A DNA stretch of 64,000 nt from Eupeodes corollae. Its lineage: Eukaryota; Arthropoda; Insecta; Diptera; Syrphidae. How positions within the stretch are numbered: the stretch's first letter is position 1; each line of letters starts with the position of its first letter. The notes below the pieces were generated by a model. It worked only from the letters and a program-made list of their open reading frames with translations, was not told the origin of the DNA and did not search any database. Positions 35,563 to 48,420 of the stretch are shown piece by piece. Where the stretch lies: contig NC_079147.1 in NCBI RefSeq assembly GCF_945859685.1, positions 226,978,765 through 227,042,764 on the forward strand, written 5' to 3'. Both the position numbers and the translations under genes were made by a program.

Positions 35563-36402
35563 AGGTTGTATTCTACTACAATTATACTTTAAGTGACAGG
35601 TCAAAGCTAAAAAATACTGTTATAATTTCAAACTCGTTATTTTGTGTTGTCATTTAACTCGAATTGGATGTCGAAAAAAGTAAGTAAAACAAAACTATTT
35701 ATTAGAAAATCAAAAAAAAAAACAACTAACGACGTTCAAAAATATTTTAGATGAACACCAAGGAAAATATAAAACGCGAACGGCAGAAAAACTTATCGCA
35801 GTTAGACAAAGAATTTTGTAGCGAAAATTGCTAAAAAAGAAAAATTACACCATCAAGTTTACGTACAATTTATTTGATATGATTTACCTTTCAGTTGTTA
35901 TTATCACAGCCAAATGTCATATTTGATTTTTGTTTGTGAATTGAAAACCTGAAAAAGTAAATTACATATCAAATAAAAATGTCAATTGATACGCAATTGA
36001 AGAAATATGGATTTCTTAGAAGAGTTTGAGTTATTTGGTGATCTGCAAAATATGCCAAGAAAAAAAATATACAAAACACGGTTCAATTCATTTGAATTAA
36101 GCGACAAAATTTTTTTGGAATGATATCGGTTGGATAATGTCACAATTGTTTAATATTATTATTATATTATACATCCAATTTGATTAATGACAGCATAAAA
36201 TAACAAGTTTAAAAATATAACAGCATTTTTTTCTTTGACATGTCTTGGTATTGGTTGTGTAAATATAACGGTTTTTTTTTAGGGGTGACATTTTTAATCT
36301 GGCAATACTTTTTTCAGAGTTGGGCATTTTGACAGCTGTCACTGGATTTATGATCAGCTTAATTTACATTTATATAATGAATACAATTATGTAAATACAA
36401 CC
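35563..36402. mobile_element. Possible MITE, about 840 bp
   Basis: aggttgtatt at 35563 mirrors aatacaacct ending at 36402, and the subterminal agtgacaggtcaaa mirrors ttttgacagctgtcact. No coding sequence. The ends are diverged. Confidence 0.4.
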
Positions 36403-37120
36403 TGAACATCGTTTTCAAACCATGCAAATGTATTACCAACATAATTGTTCGTCTCGCACGACAACGAAACAATCAATTTGTTGAAGAAAACTTTTTTTTG
36501 AGCGCATTATTTTAGTTGTAGGACTGTGGCGTGACCTCTTATATAGTATTATTTAACACCGCTGGACTATTTTTTTGGGGTTATTTGAAGTCTTGTCTAC
36601 GCAGAAAGAGAATATTTAACGATCTATTTCTGACATACGGTACCAATTGCTACAAAGTGTTAAAAAATTGGATCCTGGAATGGAATCAATTCAAGCCTAC
36701 CGCGGAGCCCATTTGCTCGAAATCATTTTTAAAATATAAGGGCAAATCCTTGCCTTTATTATAGTAATTCTATTTTTTTTTGGTATTGTATTGTGGCTGT
36801 CACGCTTAAACGATCCTTCTAAATCCTGATTTTTTAGAAAAAAAAGCCAAACAAATATGTTTTTTCTCTTTAAAACTCCATTTTTATTGCAAAAGAACGC
36901 TTTAACATAGTTTTTAAATTTCCGTTGGATTTATTTTTTCTTACGCCGATTCTTAGTATTGACCAAAACGGTATAACTTTGCTGAACACAATGGTGAAGT
37001 TGGAGTTGAAGCTTGTGGTACTGTCAAAGTTGAAAAATTCAAAGTTGAAGCCGAACTTGAAACGGAAACTGAAGTGCAGGTTGGGTAAGCTTTTACTTTT
37101 GACTTCATGCTGCTCATTTA
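36403..37120. other. Non-coding DNA, nothing recognised
   Basis: No supported ORF. It contains a short run of near-repeats aagttg/aaactgaag around 36995-37080. Confidence 0.4.
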
Positions 37121-37558
37121 GGGGTCGGTTATAGCAATCATTGAAATCGATCCGGAAATTTTTTTAAATTGATATTTGACGGTGTTTCCCTTTGATTAGA
37201 AATGAAAATTATATACTGATCGATCGGAAATCACACAAAGAATTTGTTTTGAGAAGAACAAGTTTAATTGAACATTTATTTTTCTTTAAAAATGTATTTT
37301 TCTATTTTCCGGACGGAAATTCATTTTCTGAACAGCTGATAATTTTATGTTTAAAAGTGAAACGAATCTTTCCCTTGATTTGTGTTCCAATTTCACACAA
37401 TTCCAGTGATTTCTGTCGGTAATAGTTTGTCGGTGGATTTCAATCAGGAATTTTTTTTTCAATGACAGAAATTTTTAATGATAGCTACAAACGACCTGTC
37501 AAAAAAATTCCAATATTTGTTTTCAATGATAAAACCAATGATAGCTGTAACTGGTGCC
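37121..37558. mobile_element. Possible MITE, about 440 bp
   Basis: The left end ggggtcggttatagcaatca and the complement of the right end (ggcaccagttacagctatca) agree at most positions and continue into attg. Internal inverted blocks (gacagaaatttttaatgata) support a fold-back structure. Confidence 0.45.
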
Positions 37559-38055
37559 TTAAGTTTTAAAAAGAACTTTGTTTCATAAGCTACACTAAAT
37601 AAGCACATTTGCATTTTTAATGCAACAAAAACTATTCCTTTCTTTGTCATCGTCTTTAAAAGTTTTGTAAAACAATCAATGAAAATAATGAATTTATTTA
37701 ACAAATACAGTACGACACACAAAATTCCCGCACAAAATTGACAAGTGAATTGTTTTCTTTTTTTGACAGCTTCAAACTTCAACTCTTGTCCTTTGCTTCA
37801 AAATGCGCGTTTTTAATGACAGCTTATGCTTTAAGCGTTTTTTTAAGCTTCAGGTTTTACCTATTTGTGTTCAGGAGGTAAAGTTGAATCGTCAGCGTGA
37901 TAGGTCGTTGTTATTTTTAAAAAGTGCTAACAAAATGAAGCAAATGAATGTGTTCACTGCGATTTCAAGTATTTTAATTTGAACGCATTCAGGAATTTTT
38001 TTTACCGATTGCATTTTATGGTATAGTTATAAAAAAAAATCCTGACGGATAAGCT

Positions 38056-38722
38056 GGGGTCTGATTATGAGGTTCGCAGCGGATCGTTTTCAATTCGACC
38101 TTTCAAATTTGAATCGGCGAAGCGAAAATAGTTCTTCATAAATTCCATTGATTTCACACTCTTGGTTTGACAGCTTTCTACAAATTTTGTTTTGTTTTAA
38201 TTGAATTTGTAAAATTTGCGGTGATTTATTCAATAAACAATATCAAATTTAAAAAATTGAATCAATTATGGTGTATATAATTTATTCTGAAAGGGAGGAA
38301 TTTGTTGCAATGATGTCCTTATTTTTCTTCATAAACTCGACGAGAGACAAAAATTGATGTCGATTTGTTTGCTTGTTTTTATCGTTCCTTGAATGAATTT
38401 AAAATTTTATATTTTACTGTGGATTATGGATAAATTATAAGAAAATTAAACTAAAGCTAGCTCACATTTTTATATAAATACAATCAACAAAGAATCCACG
38501 AAATCCATCAGTAAATAATAATAAACACTCTTTCGCCTGTGAATCCGCCAAAAAAAAAGCTGTCGGATTTCAACTCGCCACCAAACATTATGACATTTCA
38601 AATTTGCCTTCGCATTCGTCAATTGGTCGAATTCAAACGAAGAAGGCGAAAGCGAAGGCAATAATTAAAAATGGCAAATTCGCTGGGATAACGATTCGCT
38701 GCGAACCTCAAAATCAGGCCCC
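38056..38722. mobile_element. Inverted-repeat MITE, 667 bp
   Basis: The ends ggggtctgattatgaggttc and the complement of the right end (ggggcctgattttgaggttc) continue matching through gcagcg.atcgtt. No coding sequence. The flanks carry related 13-mers (tcctgacggataa on the left, ttctgacagataa on the right). Confidence 0.65.
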
Positions 38723-38976
38723 TGAAATTCTGACAGATAACACGCCTATATCCGTTATTAAATATTGAACATTTATTTTGTTTTACAAATTTGTTTTAAT
38801 TTAATTTAATTTTTACTTTAAGTGCTTAAATTTATAAAAATATGTTATTTAAATAAAAACTAAAATATTTACCTACACATACATACATACATATATATTT
38901 ATAGGTATAACTTTATTTTTCATTGGAGATTTTTAAAGTTTTCTTTTTTCGTGAGCATAAATCTGGTCACCCTAGT

Positions 38977-39235
38977 CTTAGTGCCTGTGGCAAGGTGTTG
39001 TGCGTACTGCGTAGTATTGTTAAACTTCTAGATAGGAATCCATTTCAGTTGGTACCAACCATAAGTTTTTTATTTACGTGTCTCTTGCGAGGAATTGAAA
39101 AATTTAGTAAGAGAGTAAAGTTTGCCATAGTACCTAACTACCTACCTAAATTGCACCTAAAATTGGGGCTTCAATTCCTTCCAAAACTATCACACAATTG
39201 GGGTTGGGAGTTTTTACAGTCATTTGGGTACTAGT
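38977..39235 (+). mobile_element. Decayed SINE copy
   Basis: ttagtgcctgtggcaaggtg at 38978 resembles the SINE head and tctcttgcgaggaattgaaa at 39080 matches the SINE body. The rest is diverged. Confidence 0.4.
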
Positions 39236-41017
39236 CCTTGGATATCTTCAAAGATACATCTTTAAAAATTGATGACTCATCAAAATTAATTAATTTTTAA
39301 ATGGATTTTAAGTAATTCTATCTAAAGCTATTTTTGTTTTGTCTCGCATATCTAATAAAATTCTATCATCTAAACAAAACTGAATTATTCTGGAATTTCC
39401 CAAACAAAAACAAAAATTAAAAAAAAATATTTTATTGAAAACGAATAAACAACTTAAAAAAGCTCGCTCTTTTGTGTTGTCTCGTTTCTATTTGTGGCAT
39501 TGTTTTTGTTTATTCATTTAATTCTCTCAAAAAAACAGAAACCTTGTTTATCTGCACGATACGAATACGATACATTTTTATACATTATTATAGTTAACGG
39601 AAAATTAACTGCTCTTTACTTGAGGCTAATGATCTACTATATAAGTATATATTCAGCTACATACATACGTATATTATGTATAAATATGGCTGACTGGCTA
39701 CAACTGATATTTCTAGTAAACAAAAATTGAAAAAATTGTGACGTGTAAACATGAAAACAACAAAGATAAGAGAAGAGAATGCTGCTTACTTGTCAGACGC
39801 AGTGCGCAGAGAATTTTTAACAAACGAATATGTATAGGTATTTTCTTCTTTTAAATGTGTTGTTTATTAATGTACCTATACTGACTTCTGAATGTAGTTG
39901 TGTTGTTTTTAAATGCAGTAGTAGTGTACTATAAAATGCCTCAATATAGTGGTGTGATGTTATTTGCATAGTCTTTTCAGTTGGTCTATTTTTTTTCTCA
40001 TTCGCACTCTTGAACTCTCTCTTTCCAAACTAAAATCTACAATAATTATTTTTGCGGGCTTTTCAAACCTTTTTATTTTTTTTGCTTCTTCTTTTCTTTT
40101 TGTTTTTCCTACTTTTGTATACTTTTATTTCTCGCTTCGTATAAATCTTCTCCTTTTTTTATTTTTAAAGTTTATGGTATCTATATTTTTGTTTGCGAAT
40201 TCGAACCGGCTGTTGTGTGTATTATTGTGAATTGTCTTTTGCTTTTTGGAAGGTAGGAAAAAGGGGGAGTTAATTTACTTTTACACCTTCTTCTATCTTC
40301 TTGTTGATGGTTTCTCTTTGCTCATTTTAGATGAGTTCAACTTTCTTTTTGTTATTGCTTACGATTTGTTTTGATTTTGTTTTCATAACTTATGCCATTT
40401 TTTGAAATGAAACGAGGTCTTTTATTCGCAAAAAAAAGTTCTATCCAATTTGTTTACGTCCACCATCGTATATGAATGCTTGTATAAGTGAGGTTATAAA
40501 CAAATTACTTTTGAATTTTATATACATATGTAAATACATACATACGTAGGCTCTAGGTACATCGCAATAATTAAACTTTGTCAGCAATGACTTGTGTCTT
40601 TTTTGTATGCGGATTCATCGCATTATTGACATTTTTTCGATCCAAATAAAGGACAGGATTTGTTTTCTTCGGGAATCTTACTCCGGGCAGGCAAACAATT
40701 GGGAAAGGTGAAAGAATCAATTATTTAATTCACCTGACTCTTGAAAACTTCTTGCTTTCGAAACATAATATGTACAGTAGGTATATGCAGTGGTTCTATT
40801 TTAAATAGCCTGATATTTGGGCAGCTGTCACTTTTGAAATTGGCATATTATGACATTTTTGACAAGTAAAAACTATGTCATTACTAAAAATAGAACGATA
40901 AAAGCGTCAACATTTTGCAGTTATAGTTTAATGTTTGGAAAAGTTTCCTGACATTAGCCGTGTTTTATTTGATATTTTTCTTGTAAAGTTTGGTATCACT
41001 TTCATCTAGTATTTCAA
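39236..41017. other. Non-coding DNA with pyrimidine-rich tracts
   Basis: Nothing recognised; there are T- and CT-rich runs around 39960-40150. Confidence 0.4.
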
Positions 41018-41603
41018 TGGCTGCGTTCAATCTCGTCTTGGATAGGGTATCTTGGATAAAAGGATTTTTAGATACCTTGTTAAACGAGGTGGATAGCTGT
41101 ATTGAGAGAGCTGTCTAAAAATAAAAATAACTTTCAGCTGTTCACAAAAAGAGAAACATTTAAGCTTCGAAGTCAAAATTGTTGTAAGATAAATCATTTA
41201 ATGTATAATTCAACTGATTCGTCGGACGATGATGAATTGATATGTGCGCAACAATTTAATAAATAAGTCAATTTTGAAGTTTAAAAAATTGAACATAAGT
41301 TCCTTCTAAAATTCGGAACCAAATAGCTTCTTCATCGTCTATTATGTACAGAACTTTCTCAAATACAACTTCAACTAACATATTGTATCTTTTTGTTTAC
41401 TAACAAGTAAGCTGAAATCAATTTCCAAGTTTCTTGAAATTCAACTATGTGTTGAACCAGCAGTTCTGTCAGACACCTACATACCCCAGAAACTCTTAGA
41501 TTCCTTTCGATTACTTTTTTAACATCTCAGCTGTTATTTTACACGTAAAACACTAACAAAAAGGTATCCGGATACCTTATCTGTCTGAGATTGAACGCAG
41601 CCA
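41018..41603. mobile_element. Inverted-repeat MITE, 586 bp
   Basis: tggctgcgttcaatctc at 41018 is exactly mirrored by gagattgaacgcagcca ending at 41603, and ggtatc/gataccttat follow inside both ends. No coding sequence. It sits between two copies of a longer direct repeat (40967-41017 and 41617-41676). Confidence 0.75.
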
Positions 41604-41874
41604 ATAAGTTACAGTTTGCCGTGTTAAATTTGACACTTTGTCTTATAAAGTTTGGTATCACTTTTATCTAGTATTTCAATAAAAACAGTGTTTCCATATT
41701 CATATTTTTAATTATGTATCTGGAAATGAAATATTCTTTAATTACATAATGAAAAGCCTTATAATTATTCATTTTGTATGTAATCGATGAAATAATGGGA
41801 ATGTTTAACAAAACAAAACATAATTTCGTGAAATAAAAATTAATAAGTGCTTTTTACAAAATACATAGATATTA

Positions 41875-42243
41875 GGTCCGTTCGCGTACTTTTGGCACTA
41901 AAATTCGTAAAAAGAGATATTTTAAAGAGTGGGCTAAAATTCTCTCACAAAAAGAAAAAACTACTAAATAGTAAGCGAACGGGAAAACGACACATTTTTT
42001 ACAAAAAAAAAAAATGCAATCTTGTTAATTTTATAAGTGACAGCATCAATTTATTTAATTTATTTGAATTTCTTTCAAATTTGACACTTTTCACAAATCA
42101 GCCGAAAGAAATTTCTTGGTCTAAAATTCGTAGGTTGGTGAAATATTTAACTGTCCCGTGAGCGCTCTCTTTTTTTTCGAAAAACTACGACATTTTTGAG
42201 TACGCGGACAGGATTTGGTGTTAGGATGGTACGCGAACGGATC
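41875..42243. mobile_element. GGTCCGTTCGCGTAC-type MITE, copy 2
   Basis: The left end ggtccgttcgcgtact and the right end gtacgcgaacggatc are inverted repeats. The interior is colinear, in reverse orientation, with 33098-33638. No coding sequence. Confidence 0.72.
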
Positions 42244-42317
42244 GTTGAACAAACGATCAAACGTCAAATAATCTTGCTGATTACAGAATTCAACGAATGA
42301 GTTGCGAATAGATTCGG

Positions 42318-43020
42318 AGTTAGTTTTTGACATTTGAAATATGACAGAAATATCAAACTGACATTTGTTATGATGGTCTAAAATTGTTTTTGATATTATT
42401 TGCCAAAGTTACCAGCATAGTTAAGTTCTTCTTTACAATGAAATAAACGTCCATTGATTTTGAGTTTTCGACATTTGTAATATGACAGAAATATCAAACT
42501 GACATTTGTTTTGATGATCCAAGATGGTTTTTGATATCGTTTGCCATTGTTACTAGCATAGTTAAGTTCTTCTTTACAATGAAATAAACGTCCATTGATT
42601 TTGAGTTTTCGACATTTGAAATATGACAGAAATATCAAACTGACATTTGTTATGATGATCCAAGATGGTTTTTGACATCGTTTGCCATTGTTACTAGCAA
42701 AGTTAAGTTCCTCTTTACAGTGAACTAAAAGTCCATTGATTTTGAGTTTTTGCCATGTGAAATATGACAGAAATATCAAACTGACATTTGTTATGATGAT
42801 CCAAGATTGTTTTTGATATCGTTTGCCATTGTTACCAGCACAGTTAAGTTCTTTTTTAAAATGAAATAAACGTCCATTTATTTTGAGTTATTGACATTTG
42901 AAATATGACAGAAATATCAAACTGACATTTGTTATGATGATCCAAGATGGTTTTTGTTATCGTTTGCCATTGTTACCAGTAAAGTTAAGTTCTTCTTTAC
43001 AATGAAATAAAAGTCCATTA
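42318..43020. repeat. Tandem array, five units of 141 bp
   Basis: The marker atgacagaaatatcaaactg recurs at 42341, 42482, 42623, 42764 and 42905, giving an exact 141-bp period. Since 141 is 47 codons, one minus-strand frame stays open through several units (127 codons). The predicted peptide has no recognised domain. Confidence 0.9.
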
Positions 43021-43126
43021 ATACCACATGTATTTTAAGTATTTATTCATGGTTGATATATTTTATAAAATTTTCTTAGATTATTATAAATCATTTACTG
43101 AGTAAATGCTAAAATAATAAAATGTA

Positions 43127-44535
43127 CTGTAAAATTAGATCAATTTCGTATTCATACGTACAGTTCTAAGTTGCCAAGGAGCTTCAATTCCCCTTGCATT
43201 TTCAAGCAAATGTGGTTTGTCAATTCATATGCATTACTATTTAAATTACTCTAAACTTATTTAGAATTTTTAAAAGCATTTAAGACAATTTATCTCATAA
43301 TTTAACTGCAATGGCAAGAAAAACAAGTGAAACCTTTGAAGAACTTCGTGATCTCATCGTAAATTACCACCAAGAGGGTAAATCTTATAAACAGATTTCA
43401 TCTTTAGTTAAACGAGTGAAATCAGCGGTTTAAACTATTGTTAACCGGTTTGTCAAGGAAAAAAGGATTGAAAACTTGCCTCGCAATACGACAAGAAGTA
43501 TTTTGAACAAGAGGATAACTGTGCATGAAAAAATTAAAATCCAAAGATAAGTCCACCAAATTTGGCAGAGAATGTTCGTCAATTCCTGGAAAAACAATTT
43601 TTCACTGAAGCGTTGCGGATTTCTATACGAAAACATGGTTTTAACGGAAGAGTATCTCGCAAAAAACCATTCATTAGTCATGTCAATAGACTTAAACGGC
43701 TTGTATTGGCTAAAGAATACCAACCAAAAGGCTTTTGAAAAACGGTTATTTTCACAGATGAGTTAAAGTTCAATATTCATGGCTCGTATGGCAGATAATT
43801 GGTATGTCGTAAGCCGAATACTGAATACCTTCCGCAAAACACTCGAGGAACCGTTAAACATGGTGGTGGGTCGGTAATGATGTGGGATTGTTTTTAAGCA
43901 GCTGGAGTTGGGGAACAGCACATAATTGGAGGAATTATGGATCACAAGATCTACATCGATATCCTGAAGACGAATTTAAAAGATAGTGCTGCACAAATGG
44001 GTCTAGAAAACAACTTTACTTTTTATCAGGATAACGACCCAAATCATAAGGCGAATGCAACCCGAATGTGGCTTCTCTTTAATTGCAATAAGGTTTTGGA
44101 AACACCCACAAAATACCCAGACATTGATCCGATAGAGAATTTATGGGACGAACTGGGCCGCATGATCCGCAAATGCACCATTAAGAACAAAAACTACTTT
44201 AATGAGAAAATTCTCTATGAATGGACACAAATAACCTCTGAAACAACTGAAAAAATGGCAAGGTCAATGCCAAGACGATTAAAAGCTGCAAATTACTTCC
44301 AAAGGTTATGCTGCAAAATATCCAAGCCACATTTTTTGACTGGTTAAAACAGGGTAACTTTTATTTTCTTTAAGCTAAATTAATTGCACCAACAATAGAA
44401 ATTCTATAAAATATATGAACCATGAACTTACTTAATTTGCACTTCTTTATTACTTTCGTATCTGTCGGTCATTTTGGATGAAGAAAACATTAAAACTTTT
44501 TATTGAAGAGGTACGAATATGAAATTGATACACTG
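43127..44535 (+). mobile_element. Tc1-like transposon, recently inactivated
   Basis: The approximate inverted ends (ctgtaaaattagatcaattt at 43127 against the complement of aaattgatacactg ending at 44535) are next to TA. The element contains the transposase pseudogene at 43311-44347. Confidence 0.7.
43311..44347 (+). pseudogene. Tc1-like transposase (DD34E) with nonsense mutations and one frameshift
   Basis: ATG at 43311 starts MARKTSETFEELRDLIV, a Tc1 helix-turn-helix N-terminus. A TAA near 43430 and a frameshift near 43550 interrupt it. The second frame runs to 44347 with three in-frame stops (about 43738, 43797 and 43897). All three catalytic residues are present: FTDELKFNIHG, FYQDNDPNHKA, and DPIENLW, with 34 residues between the last Asp and Glu. 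It is about 345 codons, the usual family length. The pattern suggests fairly recent loss of function. Confidence 0.85.
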
Positions 44536-46224
44536 TACATATGTTTATTATTGGTGGTGCCAACTTTCAAACAAATATAAACGAAAGATGATGACACTAT
44601 TTTGTGCCACTTTATGTGCTCCTCTAACCTCTTATCATTTTTTTCAGTAAAAAATTGTTTAATCATCGATCAAAATTGGTATAACGGAGAAGATAAGAAA
44701 ATAGTTTTATTAATTTTTACAATCTAAACATTTTAAATAATTTAAATATCATTCTAAAATGTTTTATTAATTTTTGCTTAATTCGTTTGCCTGTTTCTTC
44801 TTACATTCCCTTCTTTTGGTTTTCAGGGTGCCCTGGTTAATTGCTTTTGTTTTTTCTTTAAGAATTACGTTGATTATGCAAAAGTTTGTTTTTAAATAAA
44901 AAATTGACAACTTTCTTTGCTTTTTTTGTGGGCATAAATAAATTTAAAGAACAAATCGAATACATTATGTAAATTGATTTTATTAATTCAAAGATATAGC
45001 TACTTCTATCTATCGTCAACAAAAACCAAAGAAATCTGTTAAAATAGCTAAACAAACAACTTAACTAAAACAGCTTTCATTTTGGAGCAAAAATTGATAA
45101 AACAAAAATGCGAGTAACAAAACAATACTCAAACTCAACGCATCTAAAAGTTGTAAAAGTCTCTTTTCTCTTAGAATATATCGACAGGCAGCTTTGATTT
45201 TAATTCAAGAGCACAACAGTAAAAGAGCTTTTCTTTATTTTCGTTTCGGCATAAGAAATACAAAAGAGAACATCTGTTTATACATACAACAATCTTTAGT
45301 AATCAAAAAATATGATTTCGCAGTATTTTTTGGATTCTCACAACGAATAAGTCTTGTGGAGTTTCGTTCAACCTTTCGGTTTTCTTTTATTAAAAACGTT
45401 AATAGTGAATTCAAATTGAATTTTGTTCTTAATTTGATTTTAGTTAAATAATTTGTCTTTATTATCACACTTCGAACAATCATTATCAAGTATGTTCTAA
45501 AGACCAGCATCGTTTACGGTTGTGTTGCCCTAATACCTTACTAAAATAATTTTATAAAATTATGTATTTGATTAAATAAAAAAAAACAATCGTTAAATAA
45601 ACAAATGACAGTTTGAAAAAATATGATAATGATATTGGCAGAATTTAAAATAATTCAATTTTGAAATGAATGACATTTATGTAAGTTTGTTCATACCTAC
45701 TTATTTATTTCTAATCAAACAGTCTATAGATATATGTAAGTAAAGTACCGTTATGTAGGCTAACTTAGAAATTAAAGTACCTAAATATGTATATCTTTGT
45801 GTTGAACTAAAACAATCTCATTCCCTTTTGTTTCTATATTTATTATTTTCTTTTAAGTTTGAGACATGCAACATTACTAAGGTAACCATTACTATGGATA
45901 CAAATACACAACCTATATTCAAGTTTTCTCAAAAATACTCGTACTTCATAAATTTCAAAAGTCACAACCTACCCCATAAAAATACTTAATGTTACCATTT
46001 TCAATAATTGTTGTTGGCATTGGCCCTATGTAACGGAATGTAAAGTAAAAGAATGCAGGTGACATTTAAGTTGAAAGAAAAAAAACCCTTTATCGACTGC
46101 AGATTTTTTAAAAATATTCATTGATTTAGTCTTTAAGACAATTAAGTTTGAACACGAAAATATTGTTAGAAGTATCAGAAGTCGAAGTTCGGTAAATAAT
46201 TGTTATTCAAAAATCCTCATTTTA
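44536..46224. other. AT-rich non-coding DNA, nothing recognised
   Basis: No supported feature in this 1.7-kb intron stretch. Confidence 0.45.
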
Positions 46225-47836
46225 CAGTGGTCGGCATAACTATTTTGACAGATGTACATCTCTCGCTCTTGTGATAATAATTTATAACGGTTAAAGTTTA
46301 AAGAGAGCAAATCAATAACAAGTTAATTAGTATGTTATAATACTTAAAATAGATCACGTGATGGTCAAACTCAGTCATTTGGATGGCGTTCTGCTGCAAG
46401 GCTGCTCTTTTTGTATTTAAAGTGCTATTTTCTGAGTGACAAAACTATTTTAACGGAGGTTCTTCTGTATGCTTGGTAAGTTAAAATATTTTTTTTTACA
46501 AATTTAAACTATCTATCAAAAAGTTTAATTCATTAAGGCTCCGATTTGTGCAAAAATGGTTAAAACGGAACAGAACTAAGTATTGAGGTTAGAGCATCTA
46601 TTGTCGCAGGATTTAAATCTAGCGTGGCTACTAAACAAATATGCAGAGAACTGAATTTATTAAGACAAACCATACACTACCAAATAAACCAACATAAAAG
46701 AACGAATTCTGTACAAAATCTAGAACGGAAGGGTAAAAAACGAAAAACTACTCTAAAAGAAGACAGGCACATTTTGAAAGAATTCACCAAAAATCCTGCA
46801 GTAACCCCTAAAAGCTTGGAGCTGAAGAATGAAATCCCTCCAAAAAAGTTCCGTTAGTGAAAGAACAATTCGCAGACGTCTCAAAGAATATAATTTTGGG
46901 ACGTATACCGTAAGAAAGATACCATTTATAACTCCTAAGAACAAATTAAAAAGATTGCAATTCGCAAGGGAATAAGTAAATAAGCCTCTTAGCTTCTGGA
47001 ACAAAGTTTTATGGCCTGATAAAAGTTCCTTTGAGTTTCATGGATCACCTAAAAAGAAATCTGTTCGAATCGAATGCGTAAAGAAATGTATACAAAGTTT
47101 GCTCCAGTCTTGCAGACCATGTCCCAGGAGGTGGATCAGCGATGTTTTGGGGATGCATTTCTGCAAGCACTCCTAGTCCCAATCGATGGCTCCATGAACC
47201 AAAGCAAATATTTAGATGTGTTCAATAAGAACGCATTTCCAGCGATGGATTCATTTTAAATTCTTTCATTTTTCAACAAGATAATGCCCCTTGCCACAAA
47301 AGCAAAATGATCACCAAGTTTCTAAATGACATTGGGTTGGAAACCCTCAACTGGCCACCCCAAAACCCTGACTTAAATGACATAAAAAATGTATGGGCTT
47401 ATATAATAGGAAAGAGGAATTCATCATTGAGTCGCAGGATTGATGAGACTATTTTTGAGGTGAAAACTCTTTGGGAAGAAATACCTCAAGAAATGCTCCA
47501 GAAACTTGTAGAATCAGTTCCAAGACGACTTTAAAAAGTCATAGATGATAAAGGAAGCTACATTTTCTACTAATTTATCAATAGTTTAGTTTTAAATTTT
47601 ACAAACTGTGTTTTTTTTTTAAGTTAAAATAAAACTGTCAAAATAATTATGCCATAACAAAAAGAGATTTTTGTTTTTAATCACTAATTAATCTAATTAT
47701 AATAAAATAACTGTGCCATCAAATTATCCATTTTTTCCCTAACATTCAATTACTATTTCAGTTTTGCCAACAAAAAACTTTTAAATATCAAAATAACAAG
47801 ACATTAACTCTGTCAAAATAATTATGCCGACCACTG
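46225..47836 (+). mobile_element. Tc1-like transposon with near-perfect ends, inactivated
   Basis: The ends start cagtggtcggcataactatt (46225) and the complement of the right end reads cagtggtcggcataattatt (to 47836), one difference in about 28 bases, with TA on each side. An inner repeat lies at 47634. The plus-strand transposase pieces are: HTH ATKQICRELNLLRQTIHYQI (from 46625), SERTIRRRLKEYNFGTYTVR (46857), WPDKSSFEFHG (first Asp kept), FQQDNAPCHKSKM (47270) and PDLNDIKNVW (47371). The last is normally PDLNPIENVW, so the catalytic Glu reads Lys. Several frameshifts and one stop. Confidence 0.85.
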
Positions 47837-48029
47837 TAAAGGAAAACTTTTGTATTTTTGTTTTAATTTAAGGAGTCGGGTATAGACGACAGTGAAAAAC
47901 AATATCAGTTATCTTACGACCGACGTCCCCAAAAGTGTTTTCGTTTTGCGAACAGTGACTTCAAAATGTTCACCATTTTTGTACTGAATTTTTATACCTA
48001 CAAGGCATTGTTGAAGCGTGTAACGTTCT

Positions 48030-48420
48030 TTTTTTGGGACATGTTTATTTCTCAAATGTCAAAAGATGACATCTTCAAAAGTGACAGCTGTCTAAATATG
48101 GAATTATTCAAAATCAAACCTTTTATTGGAAAACCTCTTATTATACAATTTGAAACTCTATCTCTATCTCAAAATCAATATTATTTAAAATATGAGGAAA
48201 AGTTCATAATCTTGGATCAACGGAGTCTACAGTCCTATTTTTGGGACATGTTTATTTCTCAAATGTCAAAAAATAACATCTTCAAAAGTGACAGCTGTCT
48301 AAATAGGGGATTATTTAAAATTACCTTTTACCATTGGAAAACCTTTTATTATAAAATTTCGAACTTTATCTCTATCTCAAAATTAATACTTTTTAAAATA
48401 TGAGGAAAAGTTCAAAATTA
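48030..48420. repeat. Tandem duplication, period about 207 bp
   Basis: gggacatgtttatttctcaa occurs at 48036 and 48243, followed in both by aagtgacagctgtctaaata and tgaggaaaagttca (48193 and 48401). The ORF of 145 codons across it has no recognised domain. Confidence 0.8.

Noticed and set aside
42396..42779. 127-codon minus-strand ORF as a gene
   Set aside because: It is explained by a 141-bp tandem unit whose period is a multiple of three; no domain, splice or start context supports it. Kept as a finding to test only.
47966..48403. 145-codon ORF as a host gene
   Set aside because: It spans a recent tandem duplication, is AT-rich and has no recognised domain.
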